Shown here: piece by piece, positions 51,510-64,000 of the stretch
How the letters are laid out: every line of letters starts with the position of its first letter
Numbering within the stretch: position 1 is the first letter of the stretch
Source of the DNA: Ectopseudomonas chengduensis
GTDB taxonomy: Bacteria; Pseudomonadota; Gammaproteobacteria; Pseudomonadales; Pseudomonadaceae
Length of the DNA stretch: 64,000 nt
Reading direction: 5' to 3'
Assembly: GCF_015712065.1 (NCBI RefSeq)
Contig: NZ_JACFYZ010000002.1
Location: 682,001-746,000, forward strand
The notes under the pieces: generated by a model
Database searches by the model: none
The model's input: only the letters and a program-made list of their open reading frames with translations
What the model was told of the DNA's origin: nothing
Made by a program: the position numbers and the translations under genes

Positions 51510-52577
51510 ATGACCGCCCTGAAGAACGACCGTTTCCTTCGTGCCCTGCTCAAGCAACCCGTGGATGTCACGCCGATCTGGATGATGCGCCAGGCCGGCC
51601 GTTATCTGCCGGAGTACCGCGCGACCCGGGCCAAGGCCGGCGACTTCGTGAGCCTGATGAAGAACCCGGAGCTGGCTTGCGAGGTCACCATCCAGCCGCT
51701 GGATCGCTACCCGCAACTGGATGCGGCGATCCTGTTCTCCGACATCCTCACCATTCCCGATGCCATGGGCCAGGGCCTGTACTTCGAGACCGGCGAAGGC
51801 CCGCGCTTCAAGAAGGTGATCAGCAGCCTGGCCGATATCGAGGCGCTGTCGGTGCCCGACCCGGAGAAGGATCTGGGCTATGTGATGGACGCCGTGCGCA
51901 CCATCCGCCGCGAGCTCAATGGCCGCGTGCCGCTGATCGGCTTCTCCGGCAGCCCCTGGACGCTGGCCACCTACATGGTCGAGGGCGGCTCGTCGAAGGA
52001 CTTCCGCAAGACCAAGGCCATGCTCTACGACAACCCGCAAGCCTTGCACGCGCTGCTCGACAAGTTGGCACAATCGGTCACGGCCTACCTCAACGGGCAG
52101 ATCCTGGCCGGTGCGCAGGCGGTACAGATCTTCGATTCCTGGGGCGGCGCGCTGTCGGCAGCGGCCTATCAGGAATTCTCCCTGGCCTACATGAAGAAGA
52201 TCGTCGATGGCCTGATCCGCGAGCACGACGGGCGTCGTGTGCCGGTGATCCTGTTCACCAAGGGCGGCGGCCTGTGGCTGGAATCCCTGGCGGACACCGG
52301 CGCAGAGGCGCTGGGCCTGGACTGGACCTGCGACATCGGCAGTGCGCGTGCCCGTGTCGGTGCCAAGGTCGCCCTGCAAGGCAACATGGACCCGGCGGTG
52401 CTCTACGCCAAGCCGGCGGCGATCCGTGCCGAGGTGGCGCGCATCCTGGCCGCCTATGGCGCCGGTAGCGGCCAGGTGTTCAACCTCGGCCACGGCATCA
52501 CTCCGGAGGTCGACCCGGCTCATGCTGGCGCCTTCTTCGAGGCCGTACATGAGTTGTCGGCGCAGTATCACCAGTGA
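51510..52577 (+). CDS. hemE: uroporphyrinogen decarboxylase
   Basis: A 355-residue HemE that removes four carboxyl groups from uroporphyrinogen III in haem synthesis. The N-terminal [14 protein letters not shown] motif and [17 protein letters not shown] are family hallmarks, with the catalytic Asp in [12 protein letters not shown]. Full length. Bracketed by terminators, so it is a single-gene unit. In P. aeruginosa hemE sits next to gltD; here the cyn block lies between. Confidence 0.96.
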   Translation: MTALKNDRFLRALLKQPVDVTPIWMMRQAGRYLPEYRATRAKAGDFVSLMKNPELACEVTIQPLDRYPQLDAAILFSDILTIPDAMGQGLYFETGEGPRFKKVISSLADIEALSVPDPEKDLGYVMDAVRTIRRELNGRVPLIGFSGSPWTLATYMVEGGSSKDFRKTKAMLYDNPQALHALLDKLAQSVTAYLNGQILAGAQAVQIFDSWGGALSAAAYQEFSLAYMKKIVDGLIREHDGRRVPVILFTKGGGLWLESLADTGAEALGLDWTCDIGSARARVGAKVALQGNMDPAVLYAKPAAIRAEVARILAAYGAGSGQVFNLGHGITPEVDPAHAGAFFEAVHELSAQYHQ

Positions 52578-52583
52578 TGCATG

Positions 52584-52611
52584 AAAAAGCCCGGCAATGC
52601 CGGGCTTTTTT
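52584..52611. terminator. bidirectional terminator between hemE and lipoprotein gene
   Basis: AAAAAGCCCGGC and GCCGGGCTTTTTT pair around a 4-base loop, giving U tracts on both strands between convergent genes. Confidence 0.92.
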
Positions 52612-52613
52612 AG

Positions 52614-53045
52614 TTAGAAGCCTGCGCGGTACTTGGTGTCGACCTTGCGCTTTTCCAGCGTGTACTGAGCGATATCGAGTTGGCCACTGCCGAGCTGATC
52701 GTCCAGCTCCTGCATGTCGCGCTCATGCAGCTTGGCGATATGAGCCTTGGTCACGTTGTAATTGATGCTGCGTGCCGCATCGTAGCCGCTGATAGGGTCC
52801 CATAGAATGGATATAGGCCAGAGCAGCAGGTTGGCTACCCCAAATCCATACTCACGCCCGTAGAAAGAGCCGCCTCCAGGCAGCAGCCCAAGTGCCGCAC
52901 CGGTACCCGGGCTCTTTTCCTGAATGGCCAGGCCACGGGCTTCATAGGAGTCGAGTTCAGCTTTCTGTACAGAGTTGAGCCCGTTGGCGCAGCCGGTGGT
53001 AATAGCCAGAAGGCCGCCAATCAGTAGTGTGCGCAGGTATGGCAT
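52614..53045 (-). CDS. predicted lipoprotein
   Basis: A 143-residue lipoprotein with signal MPYLRTLLIGGLLAITTGCA and lipidated Cys19. The mature part has a short coiled region, a glycine-rich hydrophobic loop (LGLLPGGGSFYGREYGFG) that may dip into the membrane, and a C-terminal helix pair. The family is a conserved pseudomonad neighbour of hemE with no known role. The ATG at 53045 follows AAGGA; the longer open frame is rejected. Confidence 0.7.
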   Translation of the reverse strand: MPYLRTLLIGGLLAITTGCANGLNSVQKAELDSYEARGLAIQEKSPGTGAALGLLPGGGSFYGREYGFGVANLLLWPISILWDPISGYDAARSINYNVTKAHIAKLHERDMQELDDQLGSGQLDIAQYTLEKRKVDTKYRAGF

Positions 53046-53212
53046 TGCATGTCCTTGATTTGTAAGTGTAGTCCTGAGGTGCTCGGTGGCGCGGGCGCAA
53101 ACTATCATGCGTGGTGGCTCTTGGCTATCATTTGCGGTTTTTTTTCGACGCCTCGCGCTTGTCACAGCCTTTGCATAGAATCCGAGGTCACTCAGGCTCA
53201 GGGAGGTGTGCG

Positions 53213-53983
53213 ATGCGACGTGTGGTGTTCAACCAGAAGGGGGGCGTGGGCAAGTCCAGCATCGCCTGTAATCTCGCCGCGGTCAGTGCGGCGCAGGGCT
53301 ACCGTACGCTACTGATCGACCTGGATGCCCAGGCCAACTCGACCCACTACCTCACCGGGCTCACTGGCGAGGAAATTCCCATGGGCATTGCCGACTTCTT
53401 CAAGCAGACCCTGGCTTCCGGGCCTTTTGCCAAGAAGGGCAAGGTGGATATCTACGAGACGCTGTTCGACAACCTGCATGTGGTCACCGCCACGGCCGAG
53501 CTGGCCGAGCTGCAGCCGAAGCTGGAGCAGAAACACAAGATCAACAAGCTGCGCAAACTGCTCGACGAACTGGCCGAAGATTACGACCACATCTACCTGG
53601 ACACACCGCCGGCACTGAATTTCTATACGGTTTCCGCACTGATTGCGGCCGACCGTGTGCTGATTCCCTTCGACTGCGACAGCTTCTCGCGCAACGCCCT
53701 GTATGGCCTGCTGGCCGAGATCGACGAGTTGAAGGAGGACCATAACGATGGTCTGGAGGTGGAAGGCATCGTGGTCAACCAGTTCCAGCCGCGCGCGACC
53801 TTGCCGCAGCAGTTGCTGGACGAGCTGGTCGCCGAGGGCTTGCCGGTGTTGCCGGTGAACCTGATGAGCTCGGTGAAGATGCGCGAATCGCACCAGGTAT
53901 GCACGCCGCTGATCCATCTGGATGCACGGCACAAGCTGACGCAGCAGTTCGTCGAGCTGCACGACCTGCTCAATCAGGCTTGA
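53213..53983 (+). CDS. orphan ParA-family ATPase
   Basis: A 256-residue deviant Walker ATPase. The motif KGGVGKSS begins at residue 9 (signature Lys and P-loop Lys14), followed by TLLIDLDAQANSTHYL and DHIYLDTPPAL. There is no adjacent parB or chemotaxis genes, so its cargo cannot be read from context. GGAGG precedes the ATG at 53213. Related orphan ParA proteins place polar or other structures. A terminator follows. Confidence 0.87.
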   Translation: MRRVVFNQKGGVGKSSIACNLAAVSAAQGYRTLLIDLDAQANSTHYLTGLTGEEIPMGIADFFKQTLASGPFAKKGKVDIYETLFDNLHVVTATAELAELQPKLEQKHKINKLRKLLDELAEDYDHIYLDTPPALNFYTVSALIAADRVLIPFDCDSFSRNALYGLLAEIDELKEDHNDGLEVEGIVVNQFQPRATLPQQLLDELVAEGLPVLPVNLMSSVKMRESHQVCTPLIHLDARHKLTQQFVELHDLLNQA

Positions 53984-54002
53984 AGGTCTGTCAGCGATAA
54001 AT

Positions 54003-54024
54003 CAAGGCGCCCGCGGGCGCCTTG
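54003..54024. terminator. bidirectional hairpin terminator between parA-like and usp genes
   Basis: CAAGGCGCC and GGCGCCTTG pair perfectly around CGCG, followed by TTCGTT on plus. It lies between convergent genes. Confidence 0.75.
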
Positions 54025-54028
54025 TTCG

Positions 54029-54826
54029 TTAGCGCACCACGAACACGTCGCAAGGCGCCTTGTGCAGGAAATGCTGCGCCAGGCTACCCAGCAGTGCCTG
54101 GGAGAAGGCGCTGCGGCCGTGGCTGCCGAGCACCAGCAGTTCTGCTCGACGCGTTTTGATCTGCTCTTGCAGGCTGCGCAGGATGCCGCCCTGCAGTACT
54201 TCGTGGCTCAGCTTCGGACCGCCAGGCGGCAGGCTTTGCGCTTCGTCCTGCAACAGCTGATCGATCAGGCCGCGCTGGGTCTGCAGTTGCAGTTCCACCT
54301 GCTGCGGCGTGCCCTTGTCCGGTTCGAATACATGCAGAGCGTGCAACTCGGCATCGCCGGGCAGCAGGCGATAGGCCTGGCCGAGGGCACTGCAGGCGCA
54401 CAGGGAGAAGTCGATGGCGGCCAGCGCCCGCTGATAAGGATGGGAGTCGTTGCGCGCTACCAGCAGCAGCGGCACGGTGCAGCGGCGGGCGATGCGATCG
54501 AGGCTGGTGCCGGAGAAAAAGTCATGACGCTGGTGGTGCCCGCCCAGCACCAGCAGGTCGCAGCCGCTGTCCTGAACCTGTTGCAGCACCACTTCCGAAG
54601 GTTTGCCGCTGAGCATGCGCAGTTCGGTGCCGGGAGGGGCGTATCGGGTCAGGCTGCGGTCCAGCGCTTGGCGCGCCTTTTCGTGCTGTTCGCTGCTCTG
54701 GCTGGGGTCGAGCACATGCAGGATGCTCAGGCGGGCGTTGTGCTGCTGCGCCAACTGCGTGGCGCGGCACAACGCCATGTCAGCGGTGTCGCGCAGGTCA
54801 TGGGCGATAAGAATGTGCTTGAACAT
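54029..54826 (-). CDS. tandem-domain universal stress protein
   Basis: A 265-residue protein with two Usp domains (about residues 1-125 and 130-265). The second keeps the ATP-binding pattern G-2x-G-9x-GS (GSHGRSAFSQALLGS). The first has a degenerate form (GGHHQRHDFFSGTS), so it may bind nucleotide weakly or not at all. Similar tandem Usp proteins serve under oxygen limitation or stress. The ATG at 54826 follows AGGAGAG. Confidence 0.87.
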   Translation of the reverse strand: MFKHILIAHDLRDTADMALCRATQLAQQHNARLSILHVLDPSQSSEQHEKARQALDRSLTRYAPPGTELRMLSGKPSEVVLQQVQDSGCDLLVLGGHHQRHDFFSGTSLDRIARRCTVPLLLVARNDSHPYQRALAAIDFSLCACSALGQAYRLLPGDAELHALHVFEPDKGTPQQVELQLQTQRGLIDQLLQDEAQSLPPGGPKLSHEVLQGGILRSLQEQIKTRRAELLVLGSHGRSAFSQALLGSLAQHFLHKAPCDVFVVR

Positions 54827-54948
54827 GGTGACGGCTCTCCTGCCGATACCCCTCGGCAATTTTATTGTGCCTGTTCAGATAGCCGCTCTTTTGACCTATG
54901 GCAAGGTCGGAGACTGTTACCGATTGCGAATGCAGGCAGCGGCGTCAT

Positions 54949-55392
54949 TCAGCGTAAACGCAATTGGTAGTACCCGCGACTTTCTGCGACCACTTCGCCG
55001 CTGCCGTCGGTCAGTTGCAGCTCCAGCAGATATTCGGCCTTGCCCTGCCGACTGGCTTCCTCTTCCAGGCGGGCGATGTCCTCGGCGGAAAGGCGCGCCT
55101 CAACCTGAATGTCGCCCGTGGCCGGCCGGCGAAAGCGCAGGTTCATTTCCTTGATGATGGGGTAGAAGCGCTGGGCGTCGAAGCTGGTCAGAAACAGCGC
55201 GCCGCCGGGTATTTCGGCCAGGGTGAAGAGGGCGCCGGCGTACATGCTGCCGATATGGTTCTGGTTGCCTTGCAGGGGCATACGCAGGCGTATGAACCCA
55301 GGCTCGAGGACCTCGGCCTTGAGGCCGCTGCGTTTGACGAAGGCGATCTGTTCTTCGGTGAGCTGACGAGCTATTTCCACGGGCAGCGGCAT
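54949..55392 (-). CDS. hotdog-fold thioesterase-like protein (DUF4442/YiiD C-terminal type)
   Basis: A 147-residue single hotdog domain. The central helix and following strand (NHIGSMYAGALFTLAEIPGG) resemble PaaI/YiiD-type thioesterases, where the Asn/His/Gly region lines the acyl site. The substrate is unknown. The ATG at 55392 (MPLPVEIARQ) is chosen because an in-frame upstream extension has no family match. Confidence 0.78.
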   Translation of the reverse strand: MPLPVEIARQLTEEQIAFVKRSGLKAEVLEPGFIRLRMPLQGNQNHIGSMYAGALFTLAEIPGGALFLTSFDAQRFYPIIKEMNLRFRRPATGDIQVEARLSAEDIARLEEEASRQGKAEYLLELQLTDGSGEVVAESRGYYQLRLR

Positions 55393-55500
55393 GGCGAAAC
55401 TCCTTGAGCGGACGTTTTGCCAGACTAAGGGGCGGATAGCGCGCTGCAATTGACCGCAGCGCCCGTGGCGACTGACCGAAGCGCTCAAGAGCACCAGGCA

Positions 55501-55563
55501 CGTAGCCCGGATGCAATCCGGGAAATCGCGGACCGGCTATCCCCGGATTGCATCCGGGCTATA
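55501..55563. repeat. REP-like palindromic repeat, family 1, copy 2
   Basis: CGTAGCCCGGATGCAATCCG on the left matches the left half of the copy at 1398-1457 base for base. The right end CCGGATTGCATCCGGGCTA is its inverted partner. Found between the hotdog gene and trxC. Confidence 0.82.
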
Positions 55564-55571
55564 GGTGCATC

Positions 55572-56006
55572 CTAAATGCCCTGCTGGCGCAGCCAGGCCT
55601 GCAGTTGCGGCAGCGGCATGGCGCCGCTCTGGCGGGCGACTTCGACGCCGCCCTTGAACAGGATCAGGCTGGGAATGGAGCGGATGCCCAGTTGCCCGGC
55701 CAGGTTCGGGTTGGCCTCGCTATCGAGCTTGCCCAGACGGCAGCGTCCCTGCAGTTGTGCGGCTGCCTGCTGGAAGGTCGGTGCGAAGGCTTGGCAGGGG
55801 CCGCACCAACTGGCCCAGACATCCACCAGTAATGGCAGGTCGCCTTTCAACTGGCTGGCGAAGTTGGCTTGGGTGAGCGTGATGGGCGCAGCGGGCAGCA
55901 CTTCACTCTTGCAACGGCCGCAGCGTGGGGCGTCATGCAGACGCTCGGCGGGAATGCGGTTGAGCCCGTTGCAGTGTGGGCAGGGAATCAGCAGCGGATC
56001 GGACAT
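55572..56006 (-). CDS. trxC: thioredoxin 2
   Basis: A 144-residue TrxC. An N-terminal zinc finger has Cys9, Cys12, Cys29 and Cys32 (CPHC and CGRC). The thioredoxin fold follows with active site WCGPC at 67-71 and the cis-Pro loop RSIPSL. TrxC reduces protein disulfides and is usually induced under oxidative stress. Confidence 0.96.
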   Translation of the reverse strand: MSDPLLIPCPHCNGLNRIPAERLHDAPRCGRCKSEVLPAAPITLTQANFASQLKGDLPLLVDVWASWCGPCQAFAPTFQQAAAQLQGRCRLGKLDSEANPNLAGQLGIRSIPSLILFKGGVEVARQSGAMPLPQLQAWLRQQGI

Positions 56007-56064
56007 GAGGCGAGGCTCCGTGGGTCATGTGCCTTAAATGGAGCCAGCGTCTGCGGATATCAAG

Positions 56065-57855
56065 TCAGAGCGGGGTCAGCGGGAAGAACCAGGGGATGAC
56101 CAGGGTGGCCACGCCCCACAGCAGCAGATTTAGGGGAATACCGATCTTCATGAAGTCGGTGAAGCGGTAACCGCCGGCGTTGTAGACGAAGGTGTTGGTC
56201 TGGTAGCCGATGGGCGTGGCGAAGCTGGCACTGGCGGCGAACATCACTGCGACCACGAAGGCGCGTGGGTCGACGCCCAGGTGTTGCGCCATACCGATGG
56301 CGATGGGGGTCACCAGTACGGCCACTGCGTTGTTCGACAGCACCTCGGTGAAGATCGAGGTGAACAGATAGATGAAGCTCAACATCAGCAGCGGTCCGGC
56401 CCAGGGCAGCCAGCCCATGACGTTCTCCACCATCAGCTTGACCAGGCCGACCTTGTCCATGGCGATGCTGATCGCCAGCATGCCGAAGATCAGGCTGAGA
56501 ATCTTCCAGTCGACAGCCTTGTAGGCGTCCTCCACGTCCAGGCAGCGGGTCGCCAGCACCGTCACTGCGCCGATGATCGCCAGGCCTTCGATGGGCATCA
56601 CGCCGAAGGCGGCCAGCAACATCACGGCGAGGGTAGCGATGATGGCGATGGGTGCCTTGTCGCGGCGGAAGGCGCGCTCCTGTACGGCGTTGAGGCTGAT
56701 CAGTTCGCCGTTATCGGCGAAGCGTTTGATCTGCGCTGGCGTGCCTTCGACCAGCATCACGTCGCCGAATTGCAGCTCGAAATCATCGAGGTTGCCCTGC
56801 ACGTTCTCGTCCTGGCGATGCACGGCGAGCACAGCGATACCGTAGCGCGCGGTGAGGTCCAGGTCGCGCATCGGCCGGTGGCTATAGCGTGAGTTACGCC
56901 CGACGATGGCCTCGGCGAGAATCACGTCGTGGCTGCTGATGGTCTCGAAGGCGTCACCGCGGTTGAAGCTCAGGTGGCCGCTCTCACGCAGCTCCACCAC
57001 ATCCTTGACCTGGCCGTGCAGCACCAGGCGGTCGCCGCTGGCCAGCAGGGTGTCGGCGCCGGGTTCGGTCAGCTCCTGCTCTTCACGGAACAGCTTGAGC
57101 ACCTGCAGGCCACTGCCGCCGTTGAGGTTGGCGTCGTGCAGGGTCTTGCCGATCATCGGTGAGTCGTGCGGTACCAGCAGTTCGGTCATGAAGGTGCGCG
57201 ACAGATCCGGGCGCAGCTGGCGCGACAGGGTCTCGCGTTCCGGCAGCAGGTGGCGGCCTACGGTCAGCAGGTACAGCATGCCAAAGGCGGCCATGATCAG
57301 GCCGACGCCGGTGATCTCGAAGATGCCAAAGGGCGCCATGCCCGCCTTGCGTGCGACGCCGTCGACCAGGATGTTGGTCGAGGTGCCGATCATGGTCAGG
57401 GTGCCGCCGAGAATGGTGGCGTAGGACAGGGGAATCAGCAGTTTCGACGGCAGAGTGCCGGCGCGGCGCGCCAAGGCGATGGCCACCGGGGTGAGGATGG
57501 CCACCACCGGCGTGTTGTTCAGGCAGGCCGATACCACCAGCGCGGTGACGGTGAGGCCGGTGAGCACGCGAATCGGGCTGGTGCCGACCAGATTGCCCAG
57601 CCAATTGCCGAGGGCGTCGATGCAGCCGGTACGCTCCAGTGCCGCGGAGAGCACGAACATGCAGGCGATGGTCACGGGGGCTGAGTTGGACAGCACGCTG
57701 AGCACTTCGCCCGGCGTCAGCAGTTGGCTGACCAGCAAGGCGGCCACGGCGATGGCTGCGACGATGTCCGGGCTCCACTTTTCGCGGACGAAGGCATAGA
57801 GCACCCAGATCAGCAGGGCGCCGACGAATAGCAAGGGTAGGGAGTCCCAGGGCAT
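56065..57855 (-). CDS. SLC13/DASS-type anion transporter with two TrkA-C (RCK_C) domains
   Basis: A 596-residue inner-membrane transporter. About eleven hydrophobic segments flank a central cytoplasmic region (about residues 195-375) with two TrkA-C domains, seen in ELLVPHDSPMIGKTLHDANL and DFELQFGDVMLVEGTPAQIKRF. The DASS substrate loops are NNTPVVAILTPVA and SNNAVAVLVTPIA. Substrates of this subgroup are often sulfate or dicarboxylates, which cannot be told here. The ATG at 57855 is chosen because AAGGA lies five bases upstream. Confidence 0.85.
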   Translation of the reverse strand: MPWDSLPLLFVGALLIWVLYAFVREKWSPDIVAAIAVAALLVSQLLTPGEVLSVLSNSAPVTIACMFVLSAALERTGCIDALGNWLGNLVGTSPIRVLTGLTVTALVVSACLNNTPVVAILTPVAIALARRAGTLPSKLLIPLSYATILGGTLTMIGTSTNILVDGVARKAGMAPFGIFEITGVGLIMAAFGMLYLLTVGRHLLPERETLSRQLRPDLSRTFMTELLVPHDSPMIGKTLHDANLNGGSGLQVLKLFREEQELTEPGADTLLASGDRLVLHGQVKDVVELRESGHLSFNRGDAFETISSHDVILAEAIVGRNSRYSHRPMRDLDLTARYGIAVLAVHRQDENVQGNLDDFELQFGDVMLVEGTPAQIKRFADNGELISLNAVQERAFRRDKAPIAIIATLAVMLLAAFGVMPIEGLAIIGAVTVLATRCLDVEDAYKAVDWKILSLIFGMLAISIAMDKVGLVKLMVENVMGWLPWAGPLLMLSFIYLFTSIFTEVLSNNAVAVLVTPIAIGMAQHLGVDPRAFVVAVMFAASASFATPIGYQTNTFVYNAGGYRFTDFMKIGIPLNLLLWGVATLVIPWFFPLTPL

Positions 57856-57939
57856 GAGCATCCTTAGCGTCGAATCTCGTGTGAGGTATCGGGCGCGCAC
57901 CGGGGCGGCCTGGCAGGGCGCCAAGATAGTGGGCTTGTA

Positions 57940-58001
57940 TTAGATAGTCTAAGAATGTTTGGAAAGGTTTATATGCCTTTTCGATTTAATGAATAAGGCA
58001 T
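57940..58001 (-). promoter_or_regulatory. two inverted repeats upstream of the SLC13 gene
   Basis: TTAGA-TAG-TCTAA (57940-57952) and ATGCCTT..AAGGCAT (57973-58001) lie 85-145 bases before the transporter start in an AT-rich patch. Either could be an operator. The rest of the 297-base gap to selO shows only another hairpin (58027-58062) and nothing coding. Confidence 0.35.
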
Positions 58002-58152
58002 CCGGCTCCGCTGGCTGGCGCGTTATCACTCACCTGCGCCGGCCAGTTGGGTCGGGTGAGTGCAACCGCCGTCAGCGGTGGTGGCCTTATCCTGCGCGCT
58101 CCAGGGCAATTGGTGCGCGCAGTGCACCCAGGGTTCAGGCGTCCACCCTCGT

Positions 58153-62983
<4,831 letters not shown>

Positions 62984-63111
62984 GGTCGATTGATCTACTG
63001 AGTGAGCGATGGCGATTGAAAATACTTGCGGCACAACGCACGCGCGGGCCCTGTGGCCCGCGCGTGAAGCTGATGCTAGCAGAGTATCAGCTGGTAGTTT
63101 TCTATCGTTTG

Positions 63112-64000
63112 CTAGAAGTGCAGCCCAGGGCTTGGGCGCGTGCCTTCGGGGAATCTGACGCCGACTTTGCGCACCTTGTTCCCTTCCATGGCTGCGACCG
63201 TCCAGGTCAGGCCCTGCCACTCCACCTGGTCGCCGACGACGGGTTCGCCACCGATTTCGTGGGCGATGAAGCGGCCCAGCGGCTGATTGCCTTCCAGTTC
63301 GTCGAGCTTCAAGCCATAGAGCGCCGCGACTGCGCTCAGCTCGGCGTCGCCTTCCAGCACGAAATCACCGAAGAAGCGCAGGTCCTGGCCGCGCTTGGGC
63401 GCCTGGCTGAACAGCTTGCCGAGTGCCGGCAGATCGTGTTCGTGACCGATCACGCAGAGCAGGTCGCCAGCTTGCAGGCGCGTACTACCCGACGGGTGGA
63501 GCAGCTCGCGGCCACGGAACAGCGCCGCGATGCGGGTACCTTCCGGCATGTTCAACTCACGCAGGGCCGCGCCGATGCACCATTTTTCTGCGCCCAAACG
63601 ATAGACGAACAGCTCCCACTGGCTGGTCGGGTGCACTTCCAGGCCGGCGCGTGACACGGGGGCCGGCTCCGGCGGTACGGTCACGCGCATCAGCTTGGCG
63701 GCCAGCGGCAGGCTGGTGCCCTGCAGCAGCAGGGAGATGATCACGATGAAGAACGCCACGTTGAAGAACAGCTGCGCGTTGGGCAGGCCGGCCATCAGCG
63801 GGAACACCGCGAGGATGATGGGTACCGCGCCGCGCAGGCCAACCCAGGCGATGAAGATTCGCTCACGATCATGGAAGGCGCGAAACGGCAGCAGGCCGAG
63901 GAAGATCGACAGCGGCCGCGCGAAGAGAATCATCCACAGCGCCAAGGCCAACGCCGGCAGGGCGATGGGCAGCAACTCGTGCGGCGTTACCAACAGGCCG
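63112..64000 (-). CDS. nhaP2: potassium/proton antiporter NhaP2 (CvrA), C-terminal part
   Basis: The last 296 residues of a CPA1-family antiporter; the 5' end lies beyond the window. The final membrane helices include [21 protein letters not shown] TrkA-C domain follows ([18 protein letters not shown] and [17 protein letters not shown]), then a CorC/HlyC-type transporter-associated domain ([20 protein letters not shown]). This order is that of NhaP2/CvrA, which protects against potassium or ammonium load. Confidence 0.9.
   Translation of the reverse strand, partial: GLLVTPHELLPIALPALALALWMILFARPLSIFLGLLPFRAFHDRERIFIAWVGLRGAVPIILAVFPLMAGLPNAQLFFNVAFFIVIISLLLQGTSLPLAAKLMRVTVPPEPAPVSRAGLEVHPTSQWELFVYRLGAEKWCIGAALRELNMPEGTRIAALFRGRELLHPSGSTRLQAGDLLCVIGHEHDLPALGKLFSQAPKRGQDLRFFGDFVLEGDAELSAVAALYGLKLDELEGNQPLGRFIAHEIGGEPVVGDQVEWQGLTWTVAAMEGNKVRKVGVRFPEGTRPSPGLHF

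Overview
The window is a chromosomal segment of a Pseudomonas in the P. mendocina / P. oleovorans / P. pseudoalcaligenes lineage. The grounds are the high GC content, a medium-chain-length polyhydroxyalkanoate (PHA) locus with two class II synthases, a pilMNOPQ-aroKB-gltBD block in the usual Pseudomonas order, and a cyanate cluster matching the cynFABDS arrangement known from P. pseudoalcaligenes. Genus is secure; species is an inference from gene content. Coding density is high, no gap between genes exceeds 300 bases, and I see no rRNA, tRNA, CRISPR array, prophage or insertion sequence.

Layout. 1-3.4 kb: end of a DUF924 gene, three small lipoproteins (one a Blc-type lipocalin), prolyl aminopeptidase and D-aminoacyl-tRNA deacylase. 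3.5-9.3 kb (minus): rsmE, tatCBA, hisE-hisI, ubiB-ubiJ-ubiE, mostly with stop/start overlaps. 9.5-16.8 kb: PHA locus, with a small PHA-system protein, phaI and phaF on plus converging on phaC1-phaZ-phaC2-phaD on minus. 17.1-24.7 kb (minus): DUF971 protein, hslVU protease, SPOR protein, argS, priA. 24.8-28.7 kb (plus): rpmE, a secreted nuclease, an M48 lipoprotein peptidase, malic enzyme. 28.8-31.2 kb (minus): ponA. 31.4-45.7 kb (plus): pilMNOPQ, aroK, aroB, a DamX-like SPOR/AAA protein, gltB, gltD. 45.7-51.4 kb: regulator cynF (minus) divergent from cynABD-cynS (plus). 51.5-64 kb: hemE, a lipoprotein, an orphan ParA, a tandem universal stress protein, a hotdog protein, trxC, an SLC13/TrkA-C transporter, selO, a large MscK/MscS channel, and the 3' part of an NhaP2-type antiporter.

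How it works together. The PHA block holds polymerisation (PhaC1, PhaC2), mobilisation (PhaZ), granule coat and segregation proteins (PhaI, PhaF) and the regulator PhaD; a candidate sigma-54 promoter lies before phaC1 and a long inverted repeat before phaI. The cyanate block holds ABC uptake plus cyanase, giving ammonia and CO2; it lies directly beside gltBD, which assimilates ammonia. A sigma-54 type -24/-12 element and an upstream inverted repeat before cynA fit control by CynF. CynA carries a twin-arginine signal, and tatABC is in the same window.

The intergenic regions carry at least seven palindromic repeats of several families, including a ~130 bp imperfect palindrome between hslV and hslU. 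A strong intrinsic terminator after rpmE lies inside the signal-peptide codons of the next gene. Five or more genes use GTG or TTG starts (rsmE, pilM, aroK, selO; hslV, priA).
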